Positions 16,873 to 26,300 of a DNA stretch of 64,000 nucleotides are shown here, piece after piece. The notes under the pieces were generated by a model. That model was not told where the DNA came from. It did no database searches and was given only the letters and a program-made list of their open reading frames with translations. The stretch comes from Xanthobacter autotrophicus Py2 (lineage in GTDB: Bacteria; Pseudomonadota; Alphaproteobacteria; Rhizobiales; Xanthobacteraceae): NCBI GenBank assembly GCA_000017645.1, contig CP000781.1, positions 434,001 through 498,000 on the forward strand. Direction: 5' to 3'. Within the stretch, counting starts at the first letter, position 1, and every line of letters starts with the position of its first letter. The position numbers and the translations under genes were made by a program.

Positions 16873-17550
16873 ATGCACATCGAACCTGGCCTTGTGGATA
16901 GCGGAAAGATCTGGCTGAGCTACGTGACGGCGGCTGGCGCCGGCGGCTACACGCTGAAGCTCGCCTTCGACACCCTGCGCGAGCGCGGCGCCGTGTCCTT
17001 GCTGACGCGCAGCGCCGTGGCGACCGCCCTCGTGTTCTCCTTCTTCGAGGTGCTGCCGCATTATCCGGTGGGCGTCTCCGAGGTGCACCTCATCCTGGGC
17101 TCGACCCTGTTCCTGATTCTGGGCGCCGCGCCCGCCGCCTTCGGCCTTGCCCTCGGCCTGCTGGTCCAGGGCCTGTTCTTCGCGCCCTTCGACCTGCCGC
17201 AGTTCGGCATGAACGTGACCACCCTTCTGGTGCCGTTGTTCGCGCTCACGGCACTCGCGCCCAAGGTCATCGCGCCGAATACGCCCTATGTAGACCTGAA
17301 GTATCGCCAGGCCCTCGCGCTCTCCACCACCTACCAGGCCGGCATCGTCGCCTGGGTGGCGTTCTGGGCTTTCTACGGCCAGGGCTTCACCGCCGAGAAC
17401 GCCGCTTCCATCGGGTCCTTCGGCGGCGCCTATCTGCTCGTCATCATCGTCGAGCCGCTGGTGGATCTCGCCGTGCTCGCGGCGGCCAAGGCGCTCAATG
17501 GCCTGAAGGGCAGCCCGCTGTTCGAGCGTCGGCTCTACGACGCCGCCTGA
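16873..17550 (+). CDS. CbiM-like cobalt/nickel permease (ECF S-component type)
   Basis: 225-residue integral membrane protein with about six helices. The opening MHIEPG matches the conserved N-terminus of CbiM/NikM, whose first residues (Met1, His2) bind the metal. The core SEVHLILGSTLFLILGAAPA and the following QFGMNVTTLLVPL agree with the family. No CbiN, CbiQ or CbiO gene is nearby; stand-alone S components with cobalt or nickel uptake activity are known. A B12 riboswitch directly upstream argues for cobalt. The start is set by GGAGC and MHIEPG, not the longer frame from 16789, which runs through the aptamer. Confidence 0.85.
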   Translation: MHIEPGLVDSGKIWLSYVTAAGAGGYTLKLAFDTLRERGAVSLLTRSAVATALVFSFFEVLPHYPVGVSEVHLILGSTLFLILGAAPAAFGLALGLLVQGLFFAPFDLPQFGMNVTTLLVPLFALTALAPKVIAPNTPYVDLKYRQALALSTTYQAGIVAWVAFWAFYGQGFTAENAASIGSFGGAYLLVIIVEPLVDLAVLAAAKALNGLKGSPLFERRLYDAA

Positions 17551-17572
17551 TCGTTTTCGCTCCCGTATGAAG

Positions 17573-17609
17573 GCGGCGGCATCCCCTTGGGGTGCCGCCG
17601 TTCTTTTTT
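17573..17609 (+). terminator. Rho-independent terminator after cbiM-like gene
   Basis: A strong stem (CGGCGGCATCCCC with GGGGTGCCGCCG, one bulged base, TTG loop) is followed by TTCTTTTTT. It begins 23 bp past the stop of the CbiM-like gene and closes the riboswitch transcript. Confidence 0.92.
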
Positions 17610-17693
17610 GGCGTGGCCCGCGTCCTCATGATTGGAAGATGGGTCCGCCGGCACATCGGTCGCATCTGGCCGTCGTTTCCTTATGACCAGCCC

Positions 17694-17711
17694 CATGGTA
17701 AATTTACCGTG
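17694..17711. promoter_or_regulatory. GGTAAATTTACC palindrome upstream of the receptor operon
   Basis: A perfect 12-bp palindrome, extended to 18 bp with one mismatched pair (CAtGGTAAATTTACCgTG), lies 14 bp before the second DUF2946 gene and follows the terminator at 17573-17609. Its position suits a repressor operator for the DUF2946-TonB receptor pair. The regulator is not identifiable from sequence. Confidence 0.55.
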
Positions 17712-17725
17712 AGGGAAGGGATCTG

Positions 17726-18109
17726 ATGCTCAGGCGGCGGCGACAGGCATGGGGGATTGGCTGGATCGCTGCGTTCGCGGCGGCCTATGCCCTTGTCTTC
17801 CAGATCGTCCTGACCAGCGCCCTGATGGCCTCGGTCTCGCTTGACGGCGCTGGCGCCATGACGGCTTTCTGCCATTCCGACGCGTCTTCGGACCCGCAGT
17901 CGGATGACGGCGGCACCCCGAAATCCATCGTCCACTGTCCCCTCTGCCTCTTCCGCACCGATGTGGCGGCGCTGCCGCCGCCGGTGATGACTCCTGTCAT
18001 CGACCGCATCGCCATCGAGCTGCACTACCAGGCGGTGCTGCGCAGTTCGCTTCAGGGCGAACCTGTCGCCCTCCCGTTCCAGCCTCGCGCGCCGCCGGCC
18101 CAGGGCTAG
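17726..18109 (+). CDS. DUF2946 family protein
   Basis: 127 residues. An N-terminal hydrophobic helix (WIAAFAAAYALVFQIVLTSA) is followed by a His/Asp-rich loop and the DUF2946 cysteine motif VHCPLCLF. DUF2946 genes are typically found next to TonB-dependent copper receptors; the protein may be a periplasmic metal-handling accessory, but this is unproven. GAGGGAAGGG precedes the ATG. It is 136 bp upstream of the receptor and probably co-transcribed with it. It is a sequence-divergent counterpart of the gene at 13754. Confidence 0.8.
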   Translation: MLRRRRQAWGIGWIAAFAAAYALVFQIVLTSALMASVSLDGAGAMTAFCHSDASSDPQSDDGGTPKSIVHCPLCLFRTDVAALPPPVMTPVIDRIAIELHYQAVLRSSLQGEPVALPFQPRAPPAQG

Positions 18110-18245
18110 GACCGCCGCGCGCCTGCTGCGCGGACCACACTAACTCATCCCTTTGTCGCCGAAGACGTCGGAAGACGCTTGCGCGCGTGCGGCTCGTCGT
18201 AGCCGGCGCAGCGCACGTCCTGCCGTCGGCAGCCCGGACAGACCC

Positions 18246-20480
18246 ATGCCGATTCCATTTCAATCCCCAAACACCCTGCGCCGCGCCCTGCATCTGACGA
18301 GCGCGCTGGTGCGGCCCTCGCTTGCCGTGCTCTGCATGGTGCCGCTCTTCACCTCCGGCGCGCGCGCGCAGAGCGCGATGGAACTGCCCACGGTGGTGGT
18401 CCGCTCCGAAACCCCATCCACCACGGCGGGAGGCGCAGCCGACGGTCCGTTCACCCCGGCCGACACCGCGACCATCTCCGGCGCGCAGGCCCAGGGCGCG
18501 ACCCTCTCGACCAGCGATTCGGGTTCGCTCATCAGCCGGATTCCAGGTGGTGCGGCCTGGGGCGCCGGCGGCGTGTCGAGCCTGCCGGCGGTCAACGGCA
18601 TGGGGGCGGACCGGGTCCAGGTCTCCATCAACGGCATGCTGTTCGGCCTCGCCTGCCCGAACGAGATGAATCCGCCCCTGTCCTTCGTCAACCCTGCGAT
18701 GATCGCCGGGGCGCGGGTCTATATGGGCACCGCGCCGGTGAGCGTCGGCGGCGACTATACGGGCGCGAAGGTGGATGTTTCGGTCGCGCCGGCCCAGTTC
18801 ACGCCGGGCCAGGCGCTGACCACCCACGGCAGCGTTTCCGGCTTCTACCGCAGCAACGGTAACGGCTATGGCGTGGATGCCAATGTCACCGTGTCCAACG
18901 AGGACACCAGCGTCACCTATACCGGCGGCTGGGCGCGGGCGAGCGACTATACGGCGGGCGATGGCACCACCATCAAGTCCACCATGTATGAGACGCAGAA
19001 CCATGCCCTGAGCATTTCGAAGAAGATCCAGGACCAGCTCTTCACCTTTCAGATCGGCGGGCAGTTCATTCCGTCCGAGGGCTATGTCAACCAGTACATG
19101 GACCTGGTAGAGAACAAGAGCCTCTTCGGCAACGCCCGCTACGAGGGCCTGTTCGACTGGGGCAAGCTGGAAGCCACCGTATTCGCCAATCGCGTGCGGC
19201 ACACCATGGGCTTCATCGAGCCGGACAAGAGCGGCGACATGCCCATGGATACGCGCAGCACCGACCTCGGCTATGCGGTGAAGGGGACGTTCGGAGTTTC
19301 GGCCCACGACATCATCCGCCTCGGCAACGAGCTTTACTACAATAATCTTGATGATTGGTGGCCCCCGGTGGAGGGTTCCATGATGATGGGGCCGGACACC
19401 TTCATCAACATCAACAACGGCCAGCGGCTGCGCCTCGGCACCTTCGGCGAGTGGGAACGCCACATCGACGACAAGTGGACCGCGGTGTTCGGCCTGCGCA
19501 ACGACATTGTCTGGATGAATACCGGAGACGTGCAGGGCTACAACGAAATGATGTACGGGCAGAACGCCGCACTGTTCAATGCGCAGGACCATGCCCGCAC
19601 CGATTTCAACGTGGATGCTTCCGTGATCCTGCGCTACGAGGCCAATGAATCGAGCCTCTACGAGCTGGGTCTTGCCCGCAAGACGCGCTCGCCGAACTTC
19701 TACGAGCGTTATGCCTGGTCCACCAACGCCATGGCCATGAGCATGATCGGCTGGTTCGGCGACGGCAACGGCTATGTGGGCAATCTCGACCTCGAGCCGG
19801 AGGCGGCGCACACGGTGAGCTTCACCGCCACCTGGCACGATCCGGCGAAGAAGGTGTGGGAGCTGCGGGTCTCTCCTTATTACAGCTATGTGCTGGACTA
19901 TATCGACGCCGACCGCTGCGCCCTGTCCACCTGCCCCAACCTGCCCAGCAACCTCATCACCACCAACAATTTCGTCTATCTGCAGTTCGCCAACCACGAC
20001 GCCTGGCTCTATGGCGTCAACATCGACGGCAAGCTGGCGCTGTGGGATGACGCGACCTACGGCAAGGGCGCCTTTCGCGGCAGCCTGAACTTCGTGCAGG
20101 GCCAGAGGACCGATGGCGTCAACCTCTACCACATGATGCCGCTGAACGGCGTGGTGGCCATCGACCACAGCATCGGCCACTGGTCCTCCAGCCTCGAACT
20201 GCAGCTGGTGTCCTCGAAGACGCTGGTGAGCCAGGTGCGCAACGAGCTTGAAACCTCAGCCTATGCCCTGCTCAACTTCCGCACCAGCTACGAGCTGGAC
20301 ATGGTGAAGGTCGATTTCGGCGTCGATAACATCTTCGACACCAATTATGACCTGCCACTGGGTGGGGCAAACCTCGTGAACTACCAGGTGACCAGCATGA
20401 TGGGATCGTCGGCTGCGTGGGGCTACCCGGTGGCCGGCATGGGCCGCTCGTTCAACACCCGGGTCACGGTGAAGTTCTGA
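18246..20480 (+). CDS. TonB-dependent outer-membrane receptor, OprC-like (copper)
   Basis: 744-residue outer-membrane transporter. A signal peptide (to about residue 43, GARAQSAMELP) leads to a plug domain (to about residue 190) and then a beta-barrel ending GRSFNTRVTVKF with a terminal aromatic residue. The plug has C137-x-x-x-M141 in LACPNEMNPP, and the barrel has H319-x-M321 in VRHTMGF. These correspond to the CxxxM and HxM motifs that bind copper in Pseudomonas OprC. With DUF2946, PCuAC and CopCD nearby, a copper receptor is the best call. I start at 18246; the frame opens 31 codons earlier over an Arg-rich stretch without signal character. Confidence 0.88.
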   Translation: MPIPFQSPNTLRRALHLTSALVRPSLAVLCMVPLFTSGARAQSAMELPTVVVRSETPSTTAGGAADGPFTPADTATISGAQAQGATLSTSDSGSLISRIPGGAAWGAGGVSSLPAVNGMGADRVQVSINGMLFGLACPNEMNPPLSFVNPAMIAGARVYMGTAPVSVGGDYTGAKVDVSVAPAQFTPGQALTTHGSVSGFYRSNGNGYGVDANVTVSNEDTSVTYTGGWARASDYTAGDGTTIKSTMYETQNHALSISKKIQDQLFTFQIGGQFIPSEGYVNQYMDLVENKSLFGNARYEGLFDWGKLEATVFANRVRHTMGFIEPDKSGDMPMDTRSTDLGYAVKGTFGVSAHDIIRLGNELYYNNLDDWWPPVEGSMMMGPDTFININNGQRLRLGTFGEWERHIDDKWTAVFGLRNDIVWMNTGDVQGYNEMMYGQNAALFNAQDHARTDFNVDASVILRYEANESSLYELGLARKTRSPNFYERYAWSTNAMAMSMIGWFGDGNGYVGNLDLEPEAAHTVSFTATWHDPAKKVWELRVSPYYSYVLDYIDADRCALSTCPNLPSNLITTNNFVYLQFANHDAWLYGVNIDGKLALWDDATYGKGAFRGSLNFVQGQRTDGVNLYHMMPLNGVVAIDHSIGHWSSSLELQLVSSKTLVSQVRNELETSAYALLNFRTSYELDMVKVDFGVDNIFDTNYDLPLGGANLVNYQVTSMMGSSAAWGYPVAGMGRSFNTRVTVKF

Positions 20481-20629
20481 CGGAACGTCGGTCACAAACC
20501 ACCGGGCGGCGCCTGATCCTGCGCATGGGAGGGCGCCGCTACCTCCATGTAAAAATGGGTTCCGGCTGCCTTGGTTCAGTCTCTTTTTCTGCGCATTCCC
20601 ACGGATGTATTGAATAAATGGAGGGGGCC

Positions 20630-22063
20630 ATGAGGTTAACGCGCCGTGAAGCGGCATTCGGTGGGCTGGGATTGTTGGCTTCCCTGGGGTTACCATCCGC
20701 AGCGTCAGCTTGGGACGGTCTTGTTACGGATCTCGTGGAGGGGGTCGAGGACTTCAAGATCGCCTCCGACGCCTACGTCTACGGCTATCCGCTCGTTACG
20801 ATGGAGATGACCCGGCGCGTCATCACCAATGTCGTGAAGCCGGAAGGCACCCGGGCGCCCATGGGGCAGCTCATCAAGCTGCGTTCCTACCCGGATGCTG
20901 CGTTCCGCGACGTGACCGCGCCGAACGCGGATACGCTCTACACCACCTCCTTCTTCGATGTGGGCGCCGAGCCCTGGGTGCTGAGCGTTCCCGATATGAA
21001 GGACCGCTATTTCCTCCTGCCCCTGCTCAGCGGTTGGACCGACGTGTTCGAGGTTCCCGGAAAGCGCACCACCGGGACCGGGCCGCAGACCTACCTGATC
21101 TCGGGGCCGAACTGGAGCGGGCCGGTACCGGCGGGGATGAAGCAGCTCAAGTCACCGACCAGCCTGGTGTGGCTGCTGGGGCGCATCTACTGTTCCGGCA
21201 CGCCTGAGGACTATGCCGCGGTGCATGCGCTTCAGGACCAGTTCAAGCTTTATCCGCTCAGCGCCTATGGCAAGGACTGGACCCCGCCCGAGGGCAAGGT
21301 GGATCCGGCCATCGACATGAAGACGGCGGTTCGCGAGCAGGTGAACAAGCTCACCGCCACCGAGTATTTCACGTTGCTCGCAGAATTGATGAAGACCAAC
21401 CCTCCGGCGCCGAAGGATGGCCCCGCCATCGCGCGCTTCGCGAAGATCGGGCTGGTGCCGGGCAAGAGCTTCGACGGCAAGGCGATCGACGCCCGGTGGG
21501 AAAAGCGGCTGCCGCAGGTCTCGTTCGATCGCATCATGATGCACTTCAAGTTCAGCGATGGCGACATCCAGCTTATCAATGGCTGGGGCTTCTCGACGAA
21601 GACCGGCCTCTATGGCACCAACTACATCCAGCGCGCGCTCATTACCGCCATCGGCCTTGGCGCCAACCGCCCGCAGGATGCGGTCTATCCCACGTCGCTG
21701 AAGCCGGCGGCCGGAGGGTCCTACGAGGGCTCGAACAAATATGTGCTGCGCTTTCCGAAGGGTCAGCTCCCCCCGGTGAAAGGGTTCTGGTCGCTGACCA
21801 TGTATGACGAGGATTATTTCTTCGTCGCCAATCCCATCAACCGCTACTCCATGAGCGTCCGCACCAATCCGAAGCTGGAGAAGGACGGCTCCCTGGTCAT
21901 CTACATCCAGAATGAGTCGCCGGGGGCCGACAAGGAGGCCAATTGGCTGCCGGCGCCGAAGGGCAAGTTCCTGCTCATGCTTCGGCTGTATTGGCCGGAC
22001 GAGCGGAAGCCCTCCATTCTCGACGGTTCGTGGACGATCCCGGCGGTCACCAAGGTCGGTTAG
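20630..22063 (+). CDS. DUF1254/DUF1214 exported protein
   Basis: 477 residues. The N-terminus MRLTRREAAFGGLGLLASLG has a twin-arginine-like signal followed by PSAASAW. The N-terminal DUF1254 domain (ASDAYVYGYPLVTMEMTRR, NADTLYTTSFFDV) and the C-terminal DUF1214 domain (FWSLTMYDEDYFFVANPINR) cover the protein. The function is unknown; the pair is common in alphaproteobacteria and some bacterial lipoprotein-like proteins. GGAGGG before 20630 decides that start over the ATG four codons upstream. It follows the receptor by 149 bp on the same strand, and a strong hairpin lies after it. Confidence 0.88.
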   Translation: MRLTRREAAFGGLGLLASLGLPSAASAWDGLVTDLVEGVEDFKIASDAYVYGYPLVTMEMTRRVITNVVKPEGTRAPMGQLIKLRSYPDAAFRDVTAPNADTLYTTSFFDVGAEPWVLSVPDMKDRYFLLPLLSGWTDVFEVPGKRTTGTGPQTYLISGPNWSGPVPAGMKQLKSPTSLVWLLGRIYCSGTPEDYAAVHALQDQFKLYPLSAYGKDWTPPEGKVDPAIDMKTAVREQVNKLTATEYFTLLAELMKTNPPAPKDGPAIARFAKIGLVPGKSFDGKAIDARWEKRLPQVSFDRIMMHFKFSDGDIQLINGWGFSTKTGLYGTNYIQRALITAIGLGANRPQDAVYPTSLKPAAGGSYEGSNKYVLRFPKGQLPPVKGFWSLTMYDEDYFFVANPINRYSMSVRTNPKLEKDGSLVIYIQNESPGADKEANWLPAPKGKFLLMLRLYWPDERKPSILDGSWTIPAVTKVG

Positions 22064-22116
22064 CACGAAGGTGCGGCATGAGGGCGATTGAGGCTTGCCG
22101 ATTTCGCCCCTCGACC

Positions 22117-22148
22117 GACGCGCGGGCCTGATCGAAGGCCCGCGCGTC
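22117..22148. terminator. Bidirectional hairpin between convergent genes
   Basis: A perfect 13-bp inverted repeat (22117-22129 with 22136-22148, 6-nt loop) sits between the rightward DUF1254 gene and the leftward MFS gene. There is no clear T-run on either side, so it is a likely but T-poor terminator. Confidence 0.55.
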
Positions 22149-22168
22149 ACGCCCGATCACAGTTGGTC

Positions 22169-23380
22169 TCAGTCCGGCGCGTCGGCCATCGTCCTGCCGG
22201 AGCCCGCCACGGTCATGGCGAGGGCGGCGGTCGCCATCAGCGCTGCTGCCAGCACCACCGGCAGGGCCTGCCCGAGGCCGCCCAGCGCGCCGGAGACCAC
22301 TGAGGAAATCCCCCACCCCATGGCCGCCGCCGAGCCGACCATGCCCAGGATCCAGCCCTGTCGCTCCGGCGCCACGCGATCCGACAGCATGGTGACGATG
22401 GAGGGGTAGGCGATGTTGACGGTGATGCCGGCGATCAACGCCGCCGCATAGGCCTGATAGGCCGAACCCAGCAGCAGGCACGCCACCATGGTGGTCGCAT
22501 TCAGGGCGAGCCCGGCCACCGCGAGGCTGCGCATGCCGAAGCGCTCGGACAGGGCCGGCTGCACCAGCGCGTTGGAGATGCAGAAGCCGATCCCCATGAT
22601 GGACATGAAGGCGCCCACCTGATGCAGGCTCAGCCGCAGTCCGGGCGCGGCCATGAGATAGACCGAGACGAAGACGAAGAAGCTGCCCCACGCCACCTGC
22701 ATCAGCAGGAAGCCGCCGAGGATGCCGCGCACCGCCTTGTCGCCCGCCGCCTCCCGGAAGCAGCGCACGCCCTCGAAGATGGAGATGGTGGACCAGTCCA
22801 CCTTTCGCCCGGGCTTCTCTTCCTCCCGGTAGCCGGTCCACAGCAGCACCAGGGCGACGAGCGTCAGCGCCGTGCACAGGTGCAGCGGCGCGGAGAAGGA
22901 GAGGGTGGACAGGCCGGAGGCCACCACCGGACCGAGCACGAAGCCGAGCGAGGAGAACAGCATGCTGTAGCTCAAAAGCCGGGCCTTGTTGCTGCCGGTA
23001 TCCACCAGCGCCGCCTGCGCCGTGGGCTGGGCGGCGGCGGTGGCGCCGCCGATGAACCGGCCGAGGAACAGCAGCGGCAGCAGGTGCAGGTCGATGGCGA
23101 GGCCGGCCAGAAGATTGCCCAGCAGCACGCCAGCACCGCACAGCAGCAGCACCGGCCGGCGGCCCCATTGGTCCGACAGGCGCCCCAGCACCGGCGCCAT
23201 GTACAGCATCAGCAGGACGTAGGTCGCCACCAGCAGCCCGCTGACGAAATTGCGCAGGGGCAGCGACGCATCGGGCAGGAACACCAGCGTCGCCGGGTCG
23301 ATCAGCAGCGGACCGAGCAGCGGGATGATGACGGTCGCGCTGATGGAATCCACCAGGATCAGCAGATAGAGCGCGATCAT
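22169..23380 (-). CDS. MFS transporter (probable exporter of the NRPS product)
   Basis: 403-residue inner-membrane protein with about 12 helices. Motif A of drug/proton antiporters is present (GRLSDQWGRRPVLLL) between helices 2 and 3, and a degenerate repeat of it in the second half. This is the TetA/DHA1-like branch. Its ATG overlaps the NRPS stop (ATGA), so the two are translationally coupled. Export of the peptide made by the NRPS, or self-protection, is the natural inference. Confidence 0.88.
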   Translation of the reverse strand: MIALYLLILVDSISATVIIPLLGPLLIDPATLVFLPDASLPLRNFVSGLLVATYVLLMLYMAPVLGRLSDQWGRRPVLLLCGAGVLLGNLLAGLAIDLHLLPLLFLGRFIGGATAAAQPTAQAALVDTGSNKARLLSYSMLFSSLGFVLGPVVASGLSTLSFSAPLHLCTALTLVALVLLWTGYREEEKPGRKVDWSTISIFEGVRCFREAAGDKAVRGILGGFLLMQVAWGSFFVFVSVYLMAAPGLRLSLHQVGAFMSIMGIGFCISNALVQPALSERFGMRSLAVAGLALNATTMVACLLLGSAYQAYAAALIAGITVNIAYPSIVTMLSDRVAPERQGWILGMVGSAAAMGWGISSVVSGALGGLGQALPVVLAAALMATAALAMTVAGSGRTMADAPD

Positions 23381-26300
23381 GCCGGCGCGGCGACCGGAGC
23401 TGCGACGGGGTCGTTTAGGTGCGCCTTCAGGCTCTCCCGCATCCGGTCGGCCAGGCCGCGGATGGTTTCTTCCTTGTAGTTGACGGACGAGTACTGGAAC
23501 CGCACCTGAAGCTTGCCCTCATGGATGACGGCCACCAGATACAGCCAGAAGTCCGCCGGGTTATCGGCGAACGCGTGGTTCTTGAGGTAGAGCAGGTCCT
23601 CTTCCGGCTTCTCGAACACCGCGCCGTGGAAGCTCGCGTCCCAGGTCTCGCCGAAGAAATTGTACAGGATCTTCACTTGGTCCTGCACCGCCAGCTCCGC
23701 CCCGCGCGGATGATAGGCGCGCAGCGCGCCATGGGCGATGCCGTGCCGGGGCATGGCGTGAAGCTGCCCGGCTACGTCCGCAAGGCCGCCCGACAGCACG
23801 ATGGGCGTATGGGTGGTGAACCAGCCGCAGATGCGGGTGGGGTCCACCCCCTCCACCACCGGCTCGCGCCCGTGGCCCACCACGTGCAGCATCAGCCTGT
23901 CCTGGCCCGAGGCCTCCACCAGGGCGGCGGCGACGCGCTCATAAGGATTGTGCGGGGTCTCGTCGAGCATGACGCTCTGGAAGGTCACGATGTCCCGCTG
24001 CCGGGCACCGGGCTGGTCGCTGTCGGGGGTGAAGGTGGGGCCCTGCTGTTCCAACCAGTAGGGGAATTGCGCCTCGGCTTCCGGGGTAGCGGCGTAGCTG
24101 ATGAGGCCTTCCACCCAAGCCTTGTAGGTGCCGCCTGCCGGAGCCAGCGGCTGGCCCAGATAGGCCCGCTGCAGGTCGGTGACCACCGCGCCCCAGGAGA
24201 GGCCGTCGGTCACCAGATGATGGCAGATCAGCACCAGGCGCTGGCCGTCTTCCGTGGTGAACAGGCCGGCCCGCATGATGGGGCCCTGCGCGATGTCGAT
24301 GGTCTCCTGCATCTGCGCCGCCCGCGCGGCCACATCCGCCAGCGGGATGTCGGCGCACTCCAGCGGCACCTCGATGCCGGTCTCCACATAATACTGCCGT
24401 CCGTCATGGAAGCGGAGGCGCAGGGCGTCGTGGTGCGCCACCAGCGTCTTGAGGGCGTCGCGCAGCCGCTCCGGCTCCAGCGCGCAGCGGAACACGGCGG
24501 AGACGTTGAACTGCTGGGGCCGTTCCGTCGCCCAGGTGAAGTAGTAGCGCTGCATGGGAGACAGCGGCTCGTCGCCTGTCGCCTCGCTTGCATCCACTGC
24601 CTTCACCGGGGCAAGGCCCTGCACCAGCTCGGCGATGGTGGGGGTGCGCTGGAGCGCGGTGGGATCGAGCGGCAGCCCCACCTCCCGCGCCTTGATGCCG
24701 AGCTGCACCGCCAGCAGCGAATCGCCGCCGAGCGCATAGAAATTGTCGTGGATGCCGATGGGCTCGTGCTTCAGCACGGCCTGCCAGATGTCCACCAGCG
24801 CCGCCTCGGTCTCGGTGCGCGGCGGCACGTAGGGCAGTTCGCCGGGCATCTGCGCCACGTCGGGACGGGGCAGGGCCTTGCGGTCCACCTTGCCATTGGC
24901 CGAGAGCGGGATGCGCTCCAGCGGCACGAACACCCGCGGGATCATGTAATAGGGCAGCTTGTCCTGCAGGGCGGCACGCATCTCGGCGGCGTCCAGCGCG
25001 TCTTCCGAGACCACATAGGCCACCAGGAACTTGCCCTTACGGTTGGGCTGGTCCTGCCCGTCCACGATGGCGGCCTTCACGCCCGGCAGCGCCTCGATGG
25101 CGCCCTCGATCTCGCCCAGCTCCACCCGGAAGCCGTTCACCTTCACCTGGAAGTCGGCCCGGCCGAGAAATTCCACCTGCCCGTCCGGGAGCCAGCGGCC
25201 GAGGTCGCCGGTGTAATAGATGCGCTCGCCAGTGGCGGGATAGGTGATGAAGGCGGCGGCGGTCTTCTCTTCGTCGTGCCAGTAGCCCCGCGCGAGGCAA
25301 ACGCCGCCCATGAAGATCCGCCCCGGCATGAAGGGCGGGCAGTGGTTGAGACCGGGGTCAAGCACCAGCATCTTCTGGTTCGGCATGGCCCGGCCATAGG
25401 GGATGGTGGTCCAGATCGGGTCCACCGCGCCGATGCGGTACCAGTTGGAGATGATGGAGGTTTCGGTGGGGCCGCCCACGCTCCAGATCACAGCGTCTGG
25501 GGCGAGCGGGCGCATGCGGTCCGGCAGGTCGGTGGGGATCTTGTCGCCGCCCATCATGAACACGCGGATGGTGGGCAGCGCCTCGCCCGACTGCACCCAC
25601 ATGTCCACATACATGGGCACGCTGAGCCAGATGGTGGCCTGATGCTGGCGTACCAGTTCCACCCAGTGCGGCGGCTCCAGGTGCCGGTCCTCGTCCGGGA
25701 TCACCACGCCGGCACCGGCGGAGAGCATGCCGAAGATGTCGTAGACCGAGAGGTCGAAGCTGAAATCCGACAGCTGCAGCGACCGGTCGCCCGGCCCGAC
25801 GCCATGCTCCGCATTGGCGTTGCGCAGGGTGTTCATGACGCTGAAATGGGTCAGCGTCACGCCCTTGGGCTTGCCGGTGGAGCCAGAGGTGAACAGCACG
25901 TAGCAGATGTCGCCGATGTCGTTGACGGAGGGCAGGCGGGTGTCCGGCTCGTCCGCCCACAGGGCGTCGTCGTCCACCGCGAGGCCGGGGCGGCCGAGGC
26001 GGTCGAGCACGCGCTGCTGGCTCAGCACGATCTCCACCTCGCCTTGCGCGTTCACGGCATCCATGCGCTCGGGCGGCCAGGCGGCATTGATGGGCAGGTA
26101 GCCGGCACCCGCCTTGAGGATGGCCATGCAGGCCACCGCCTGCTCCCATCCCTTCTCCATCATCACCGCGACCAGCGTGTTGGGCTTCACGCCCCGCCGG
26201 CGCAGGCCGTGGGCGATGCGGTTGGTCAGGCGCTCCATCTCGCCATAGGTCACCACCCGCTCACGCATGAGCAGGGCAGGGGCGTCCGGCTGGCGCTCGG

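Noticed and set aside
17997..20180. 727-codon leftward frame opposite the TonB receptor
   Set aside because: Antisense shadow; the receptor frame has signal, plug and barrel features.
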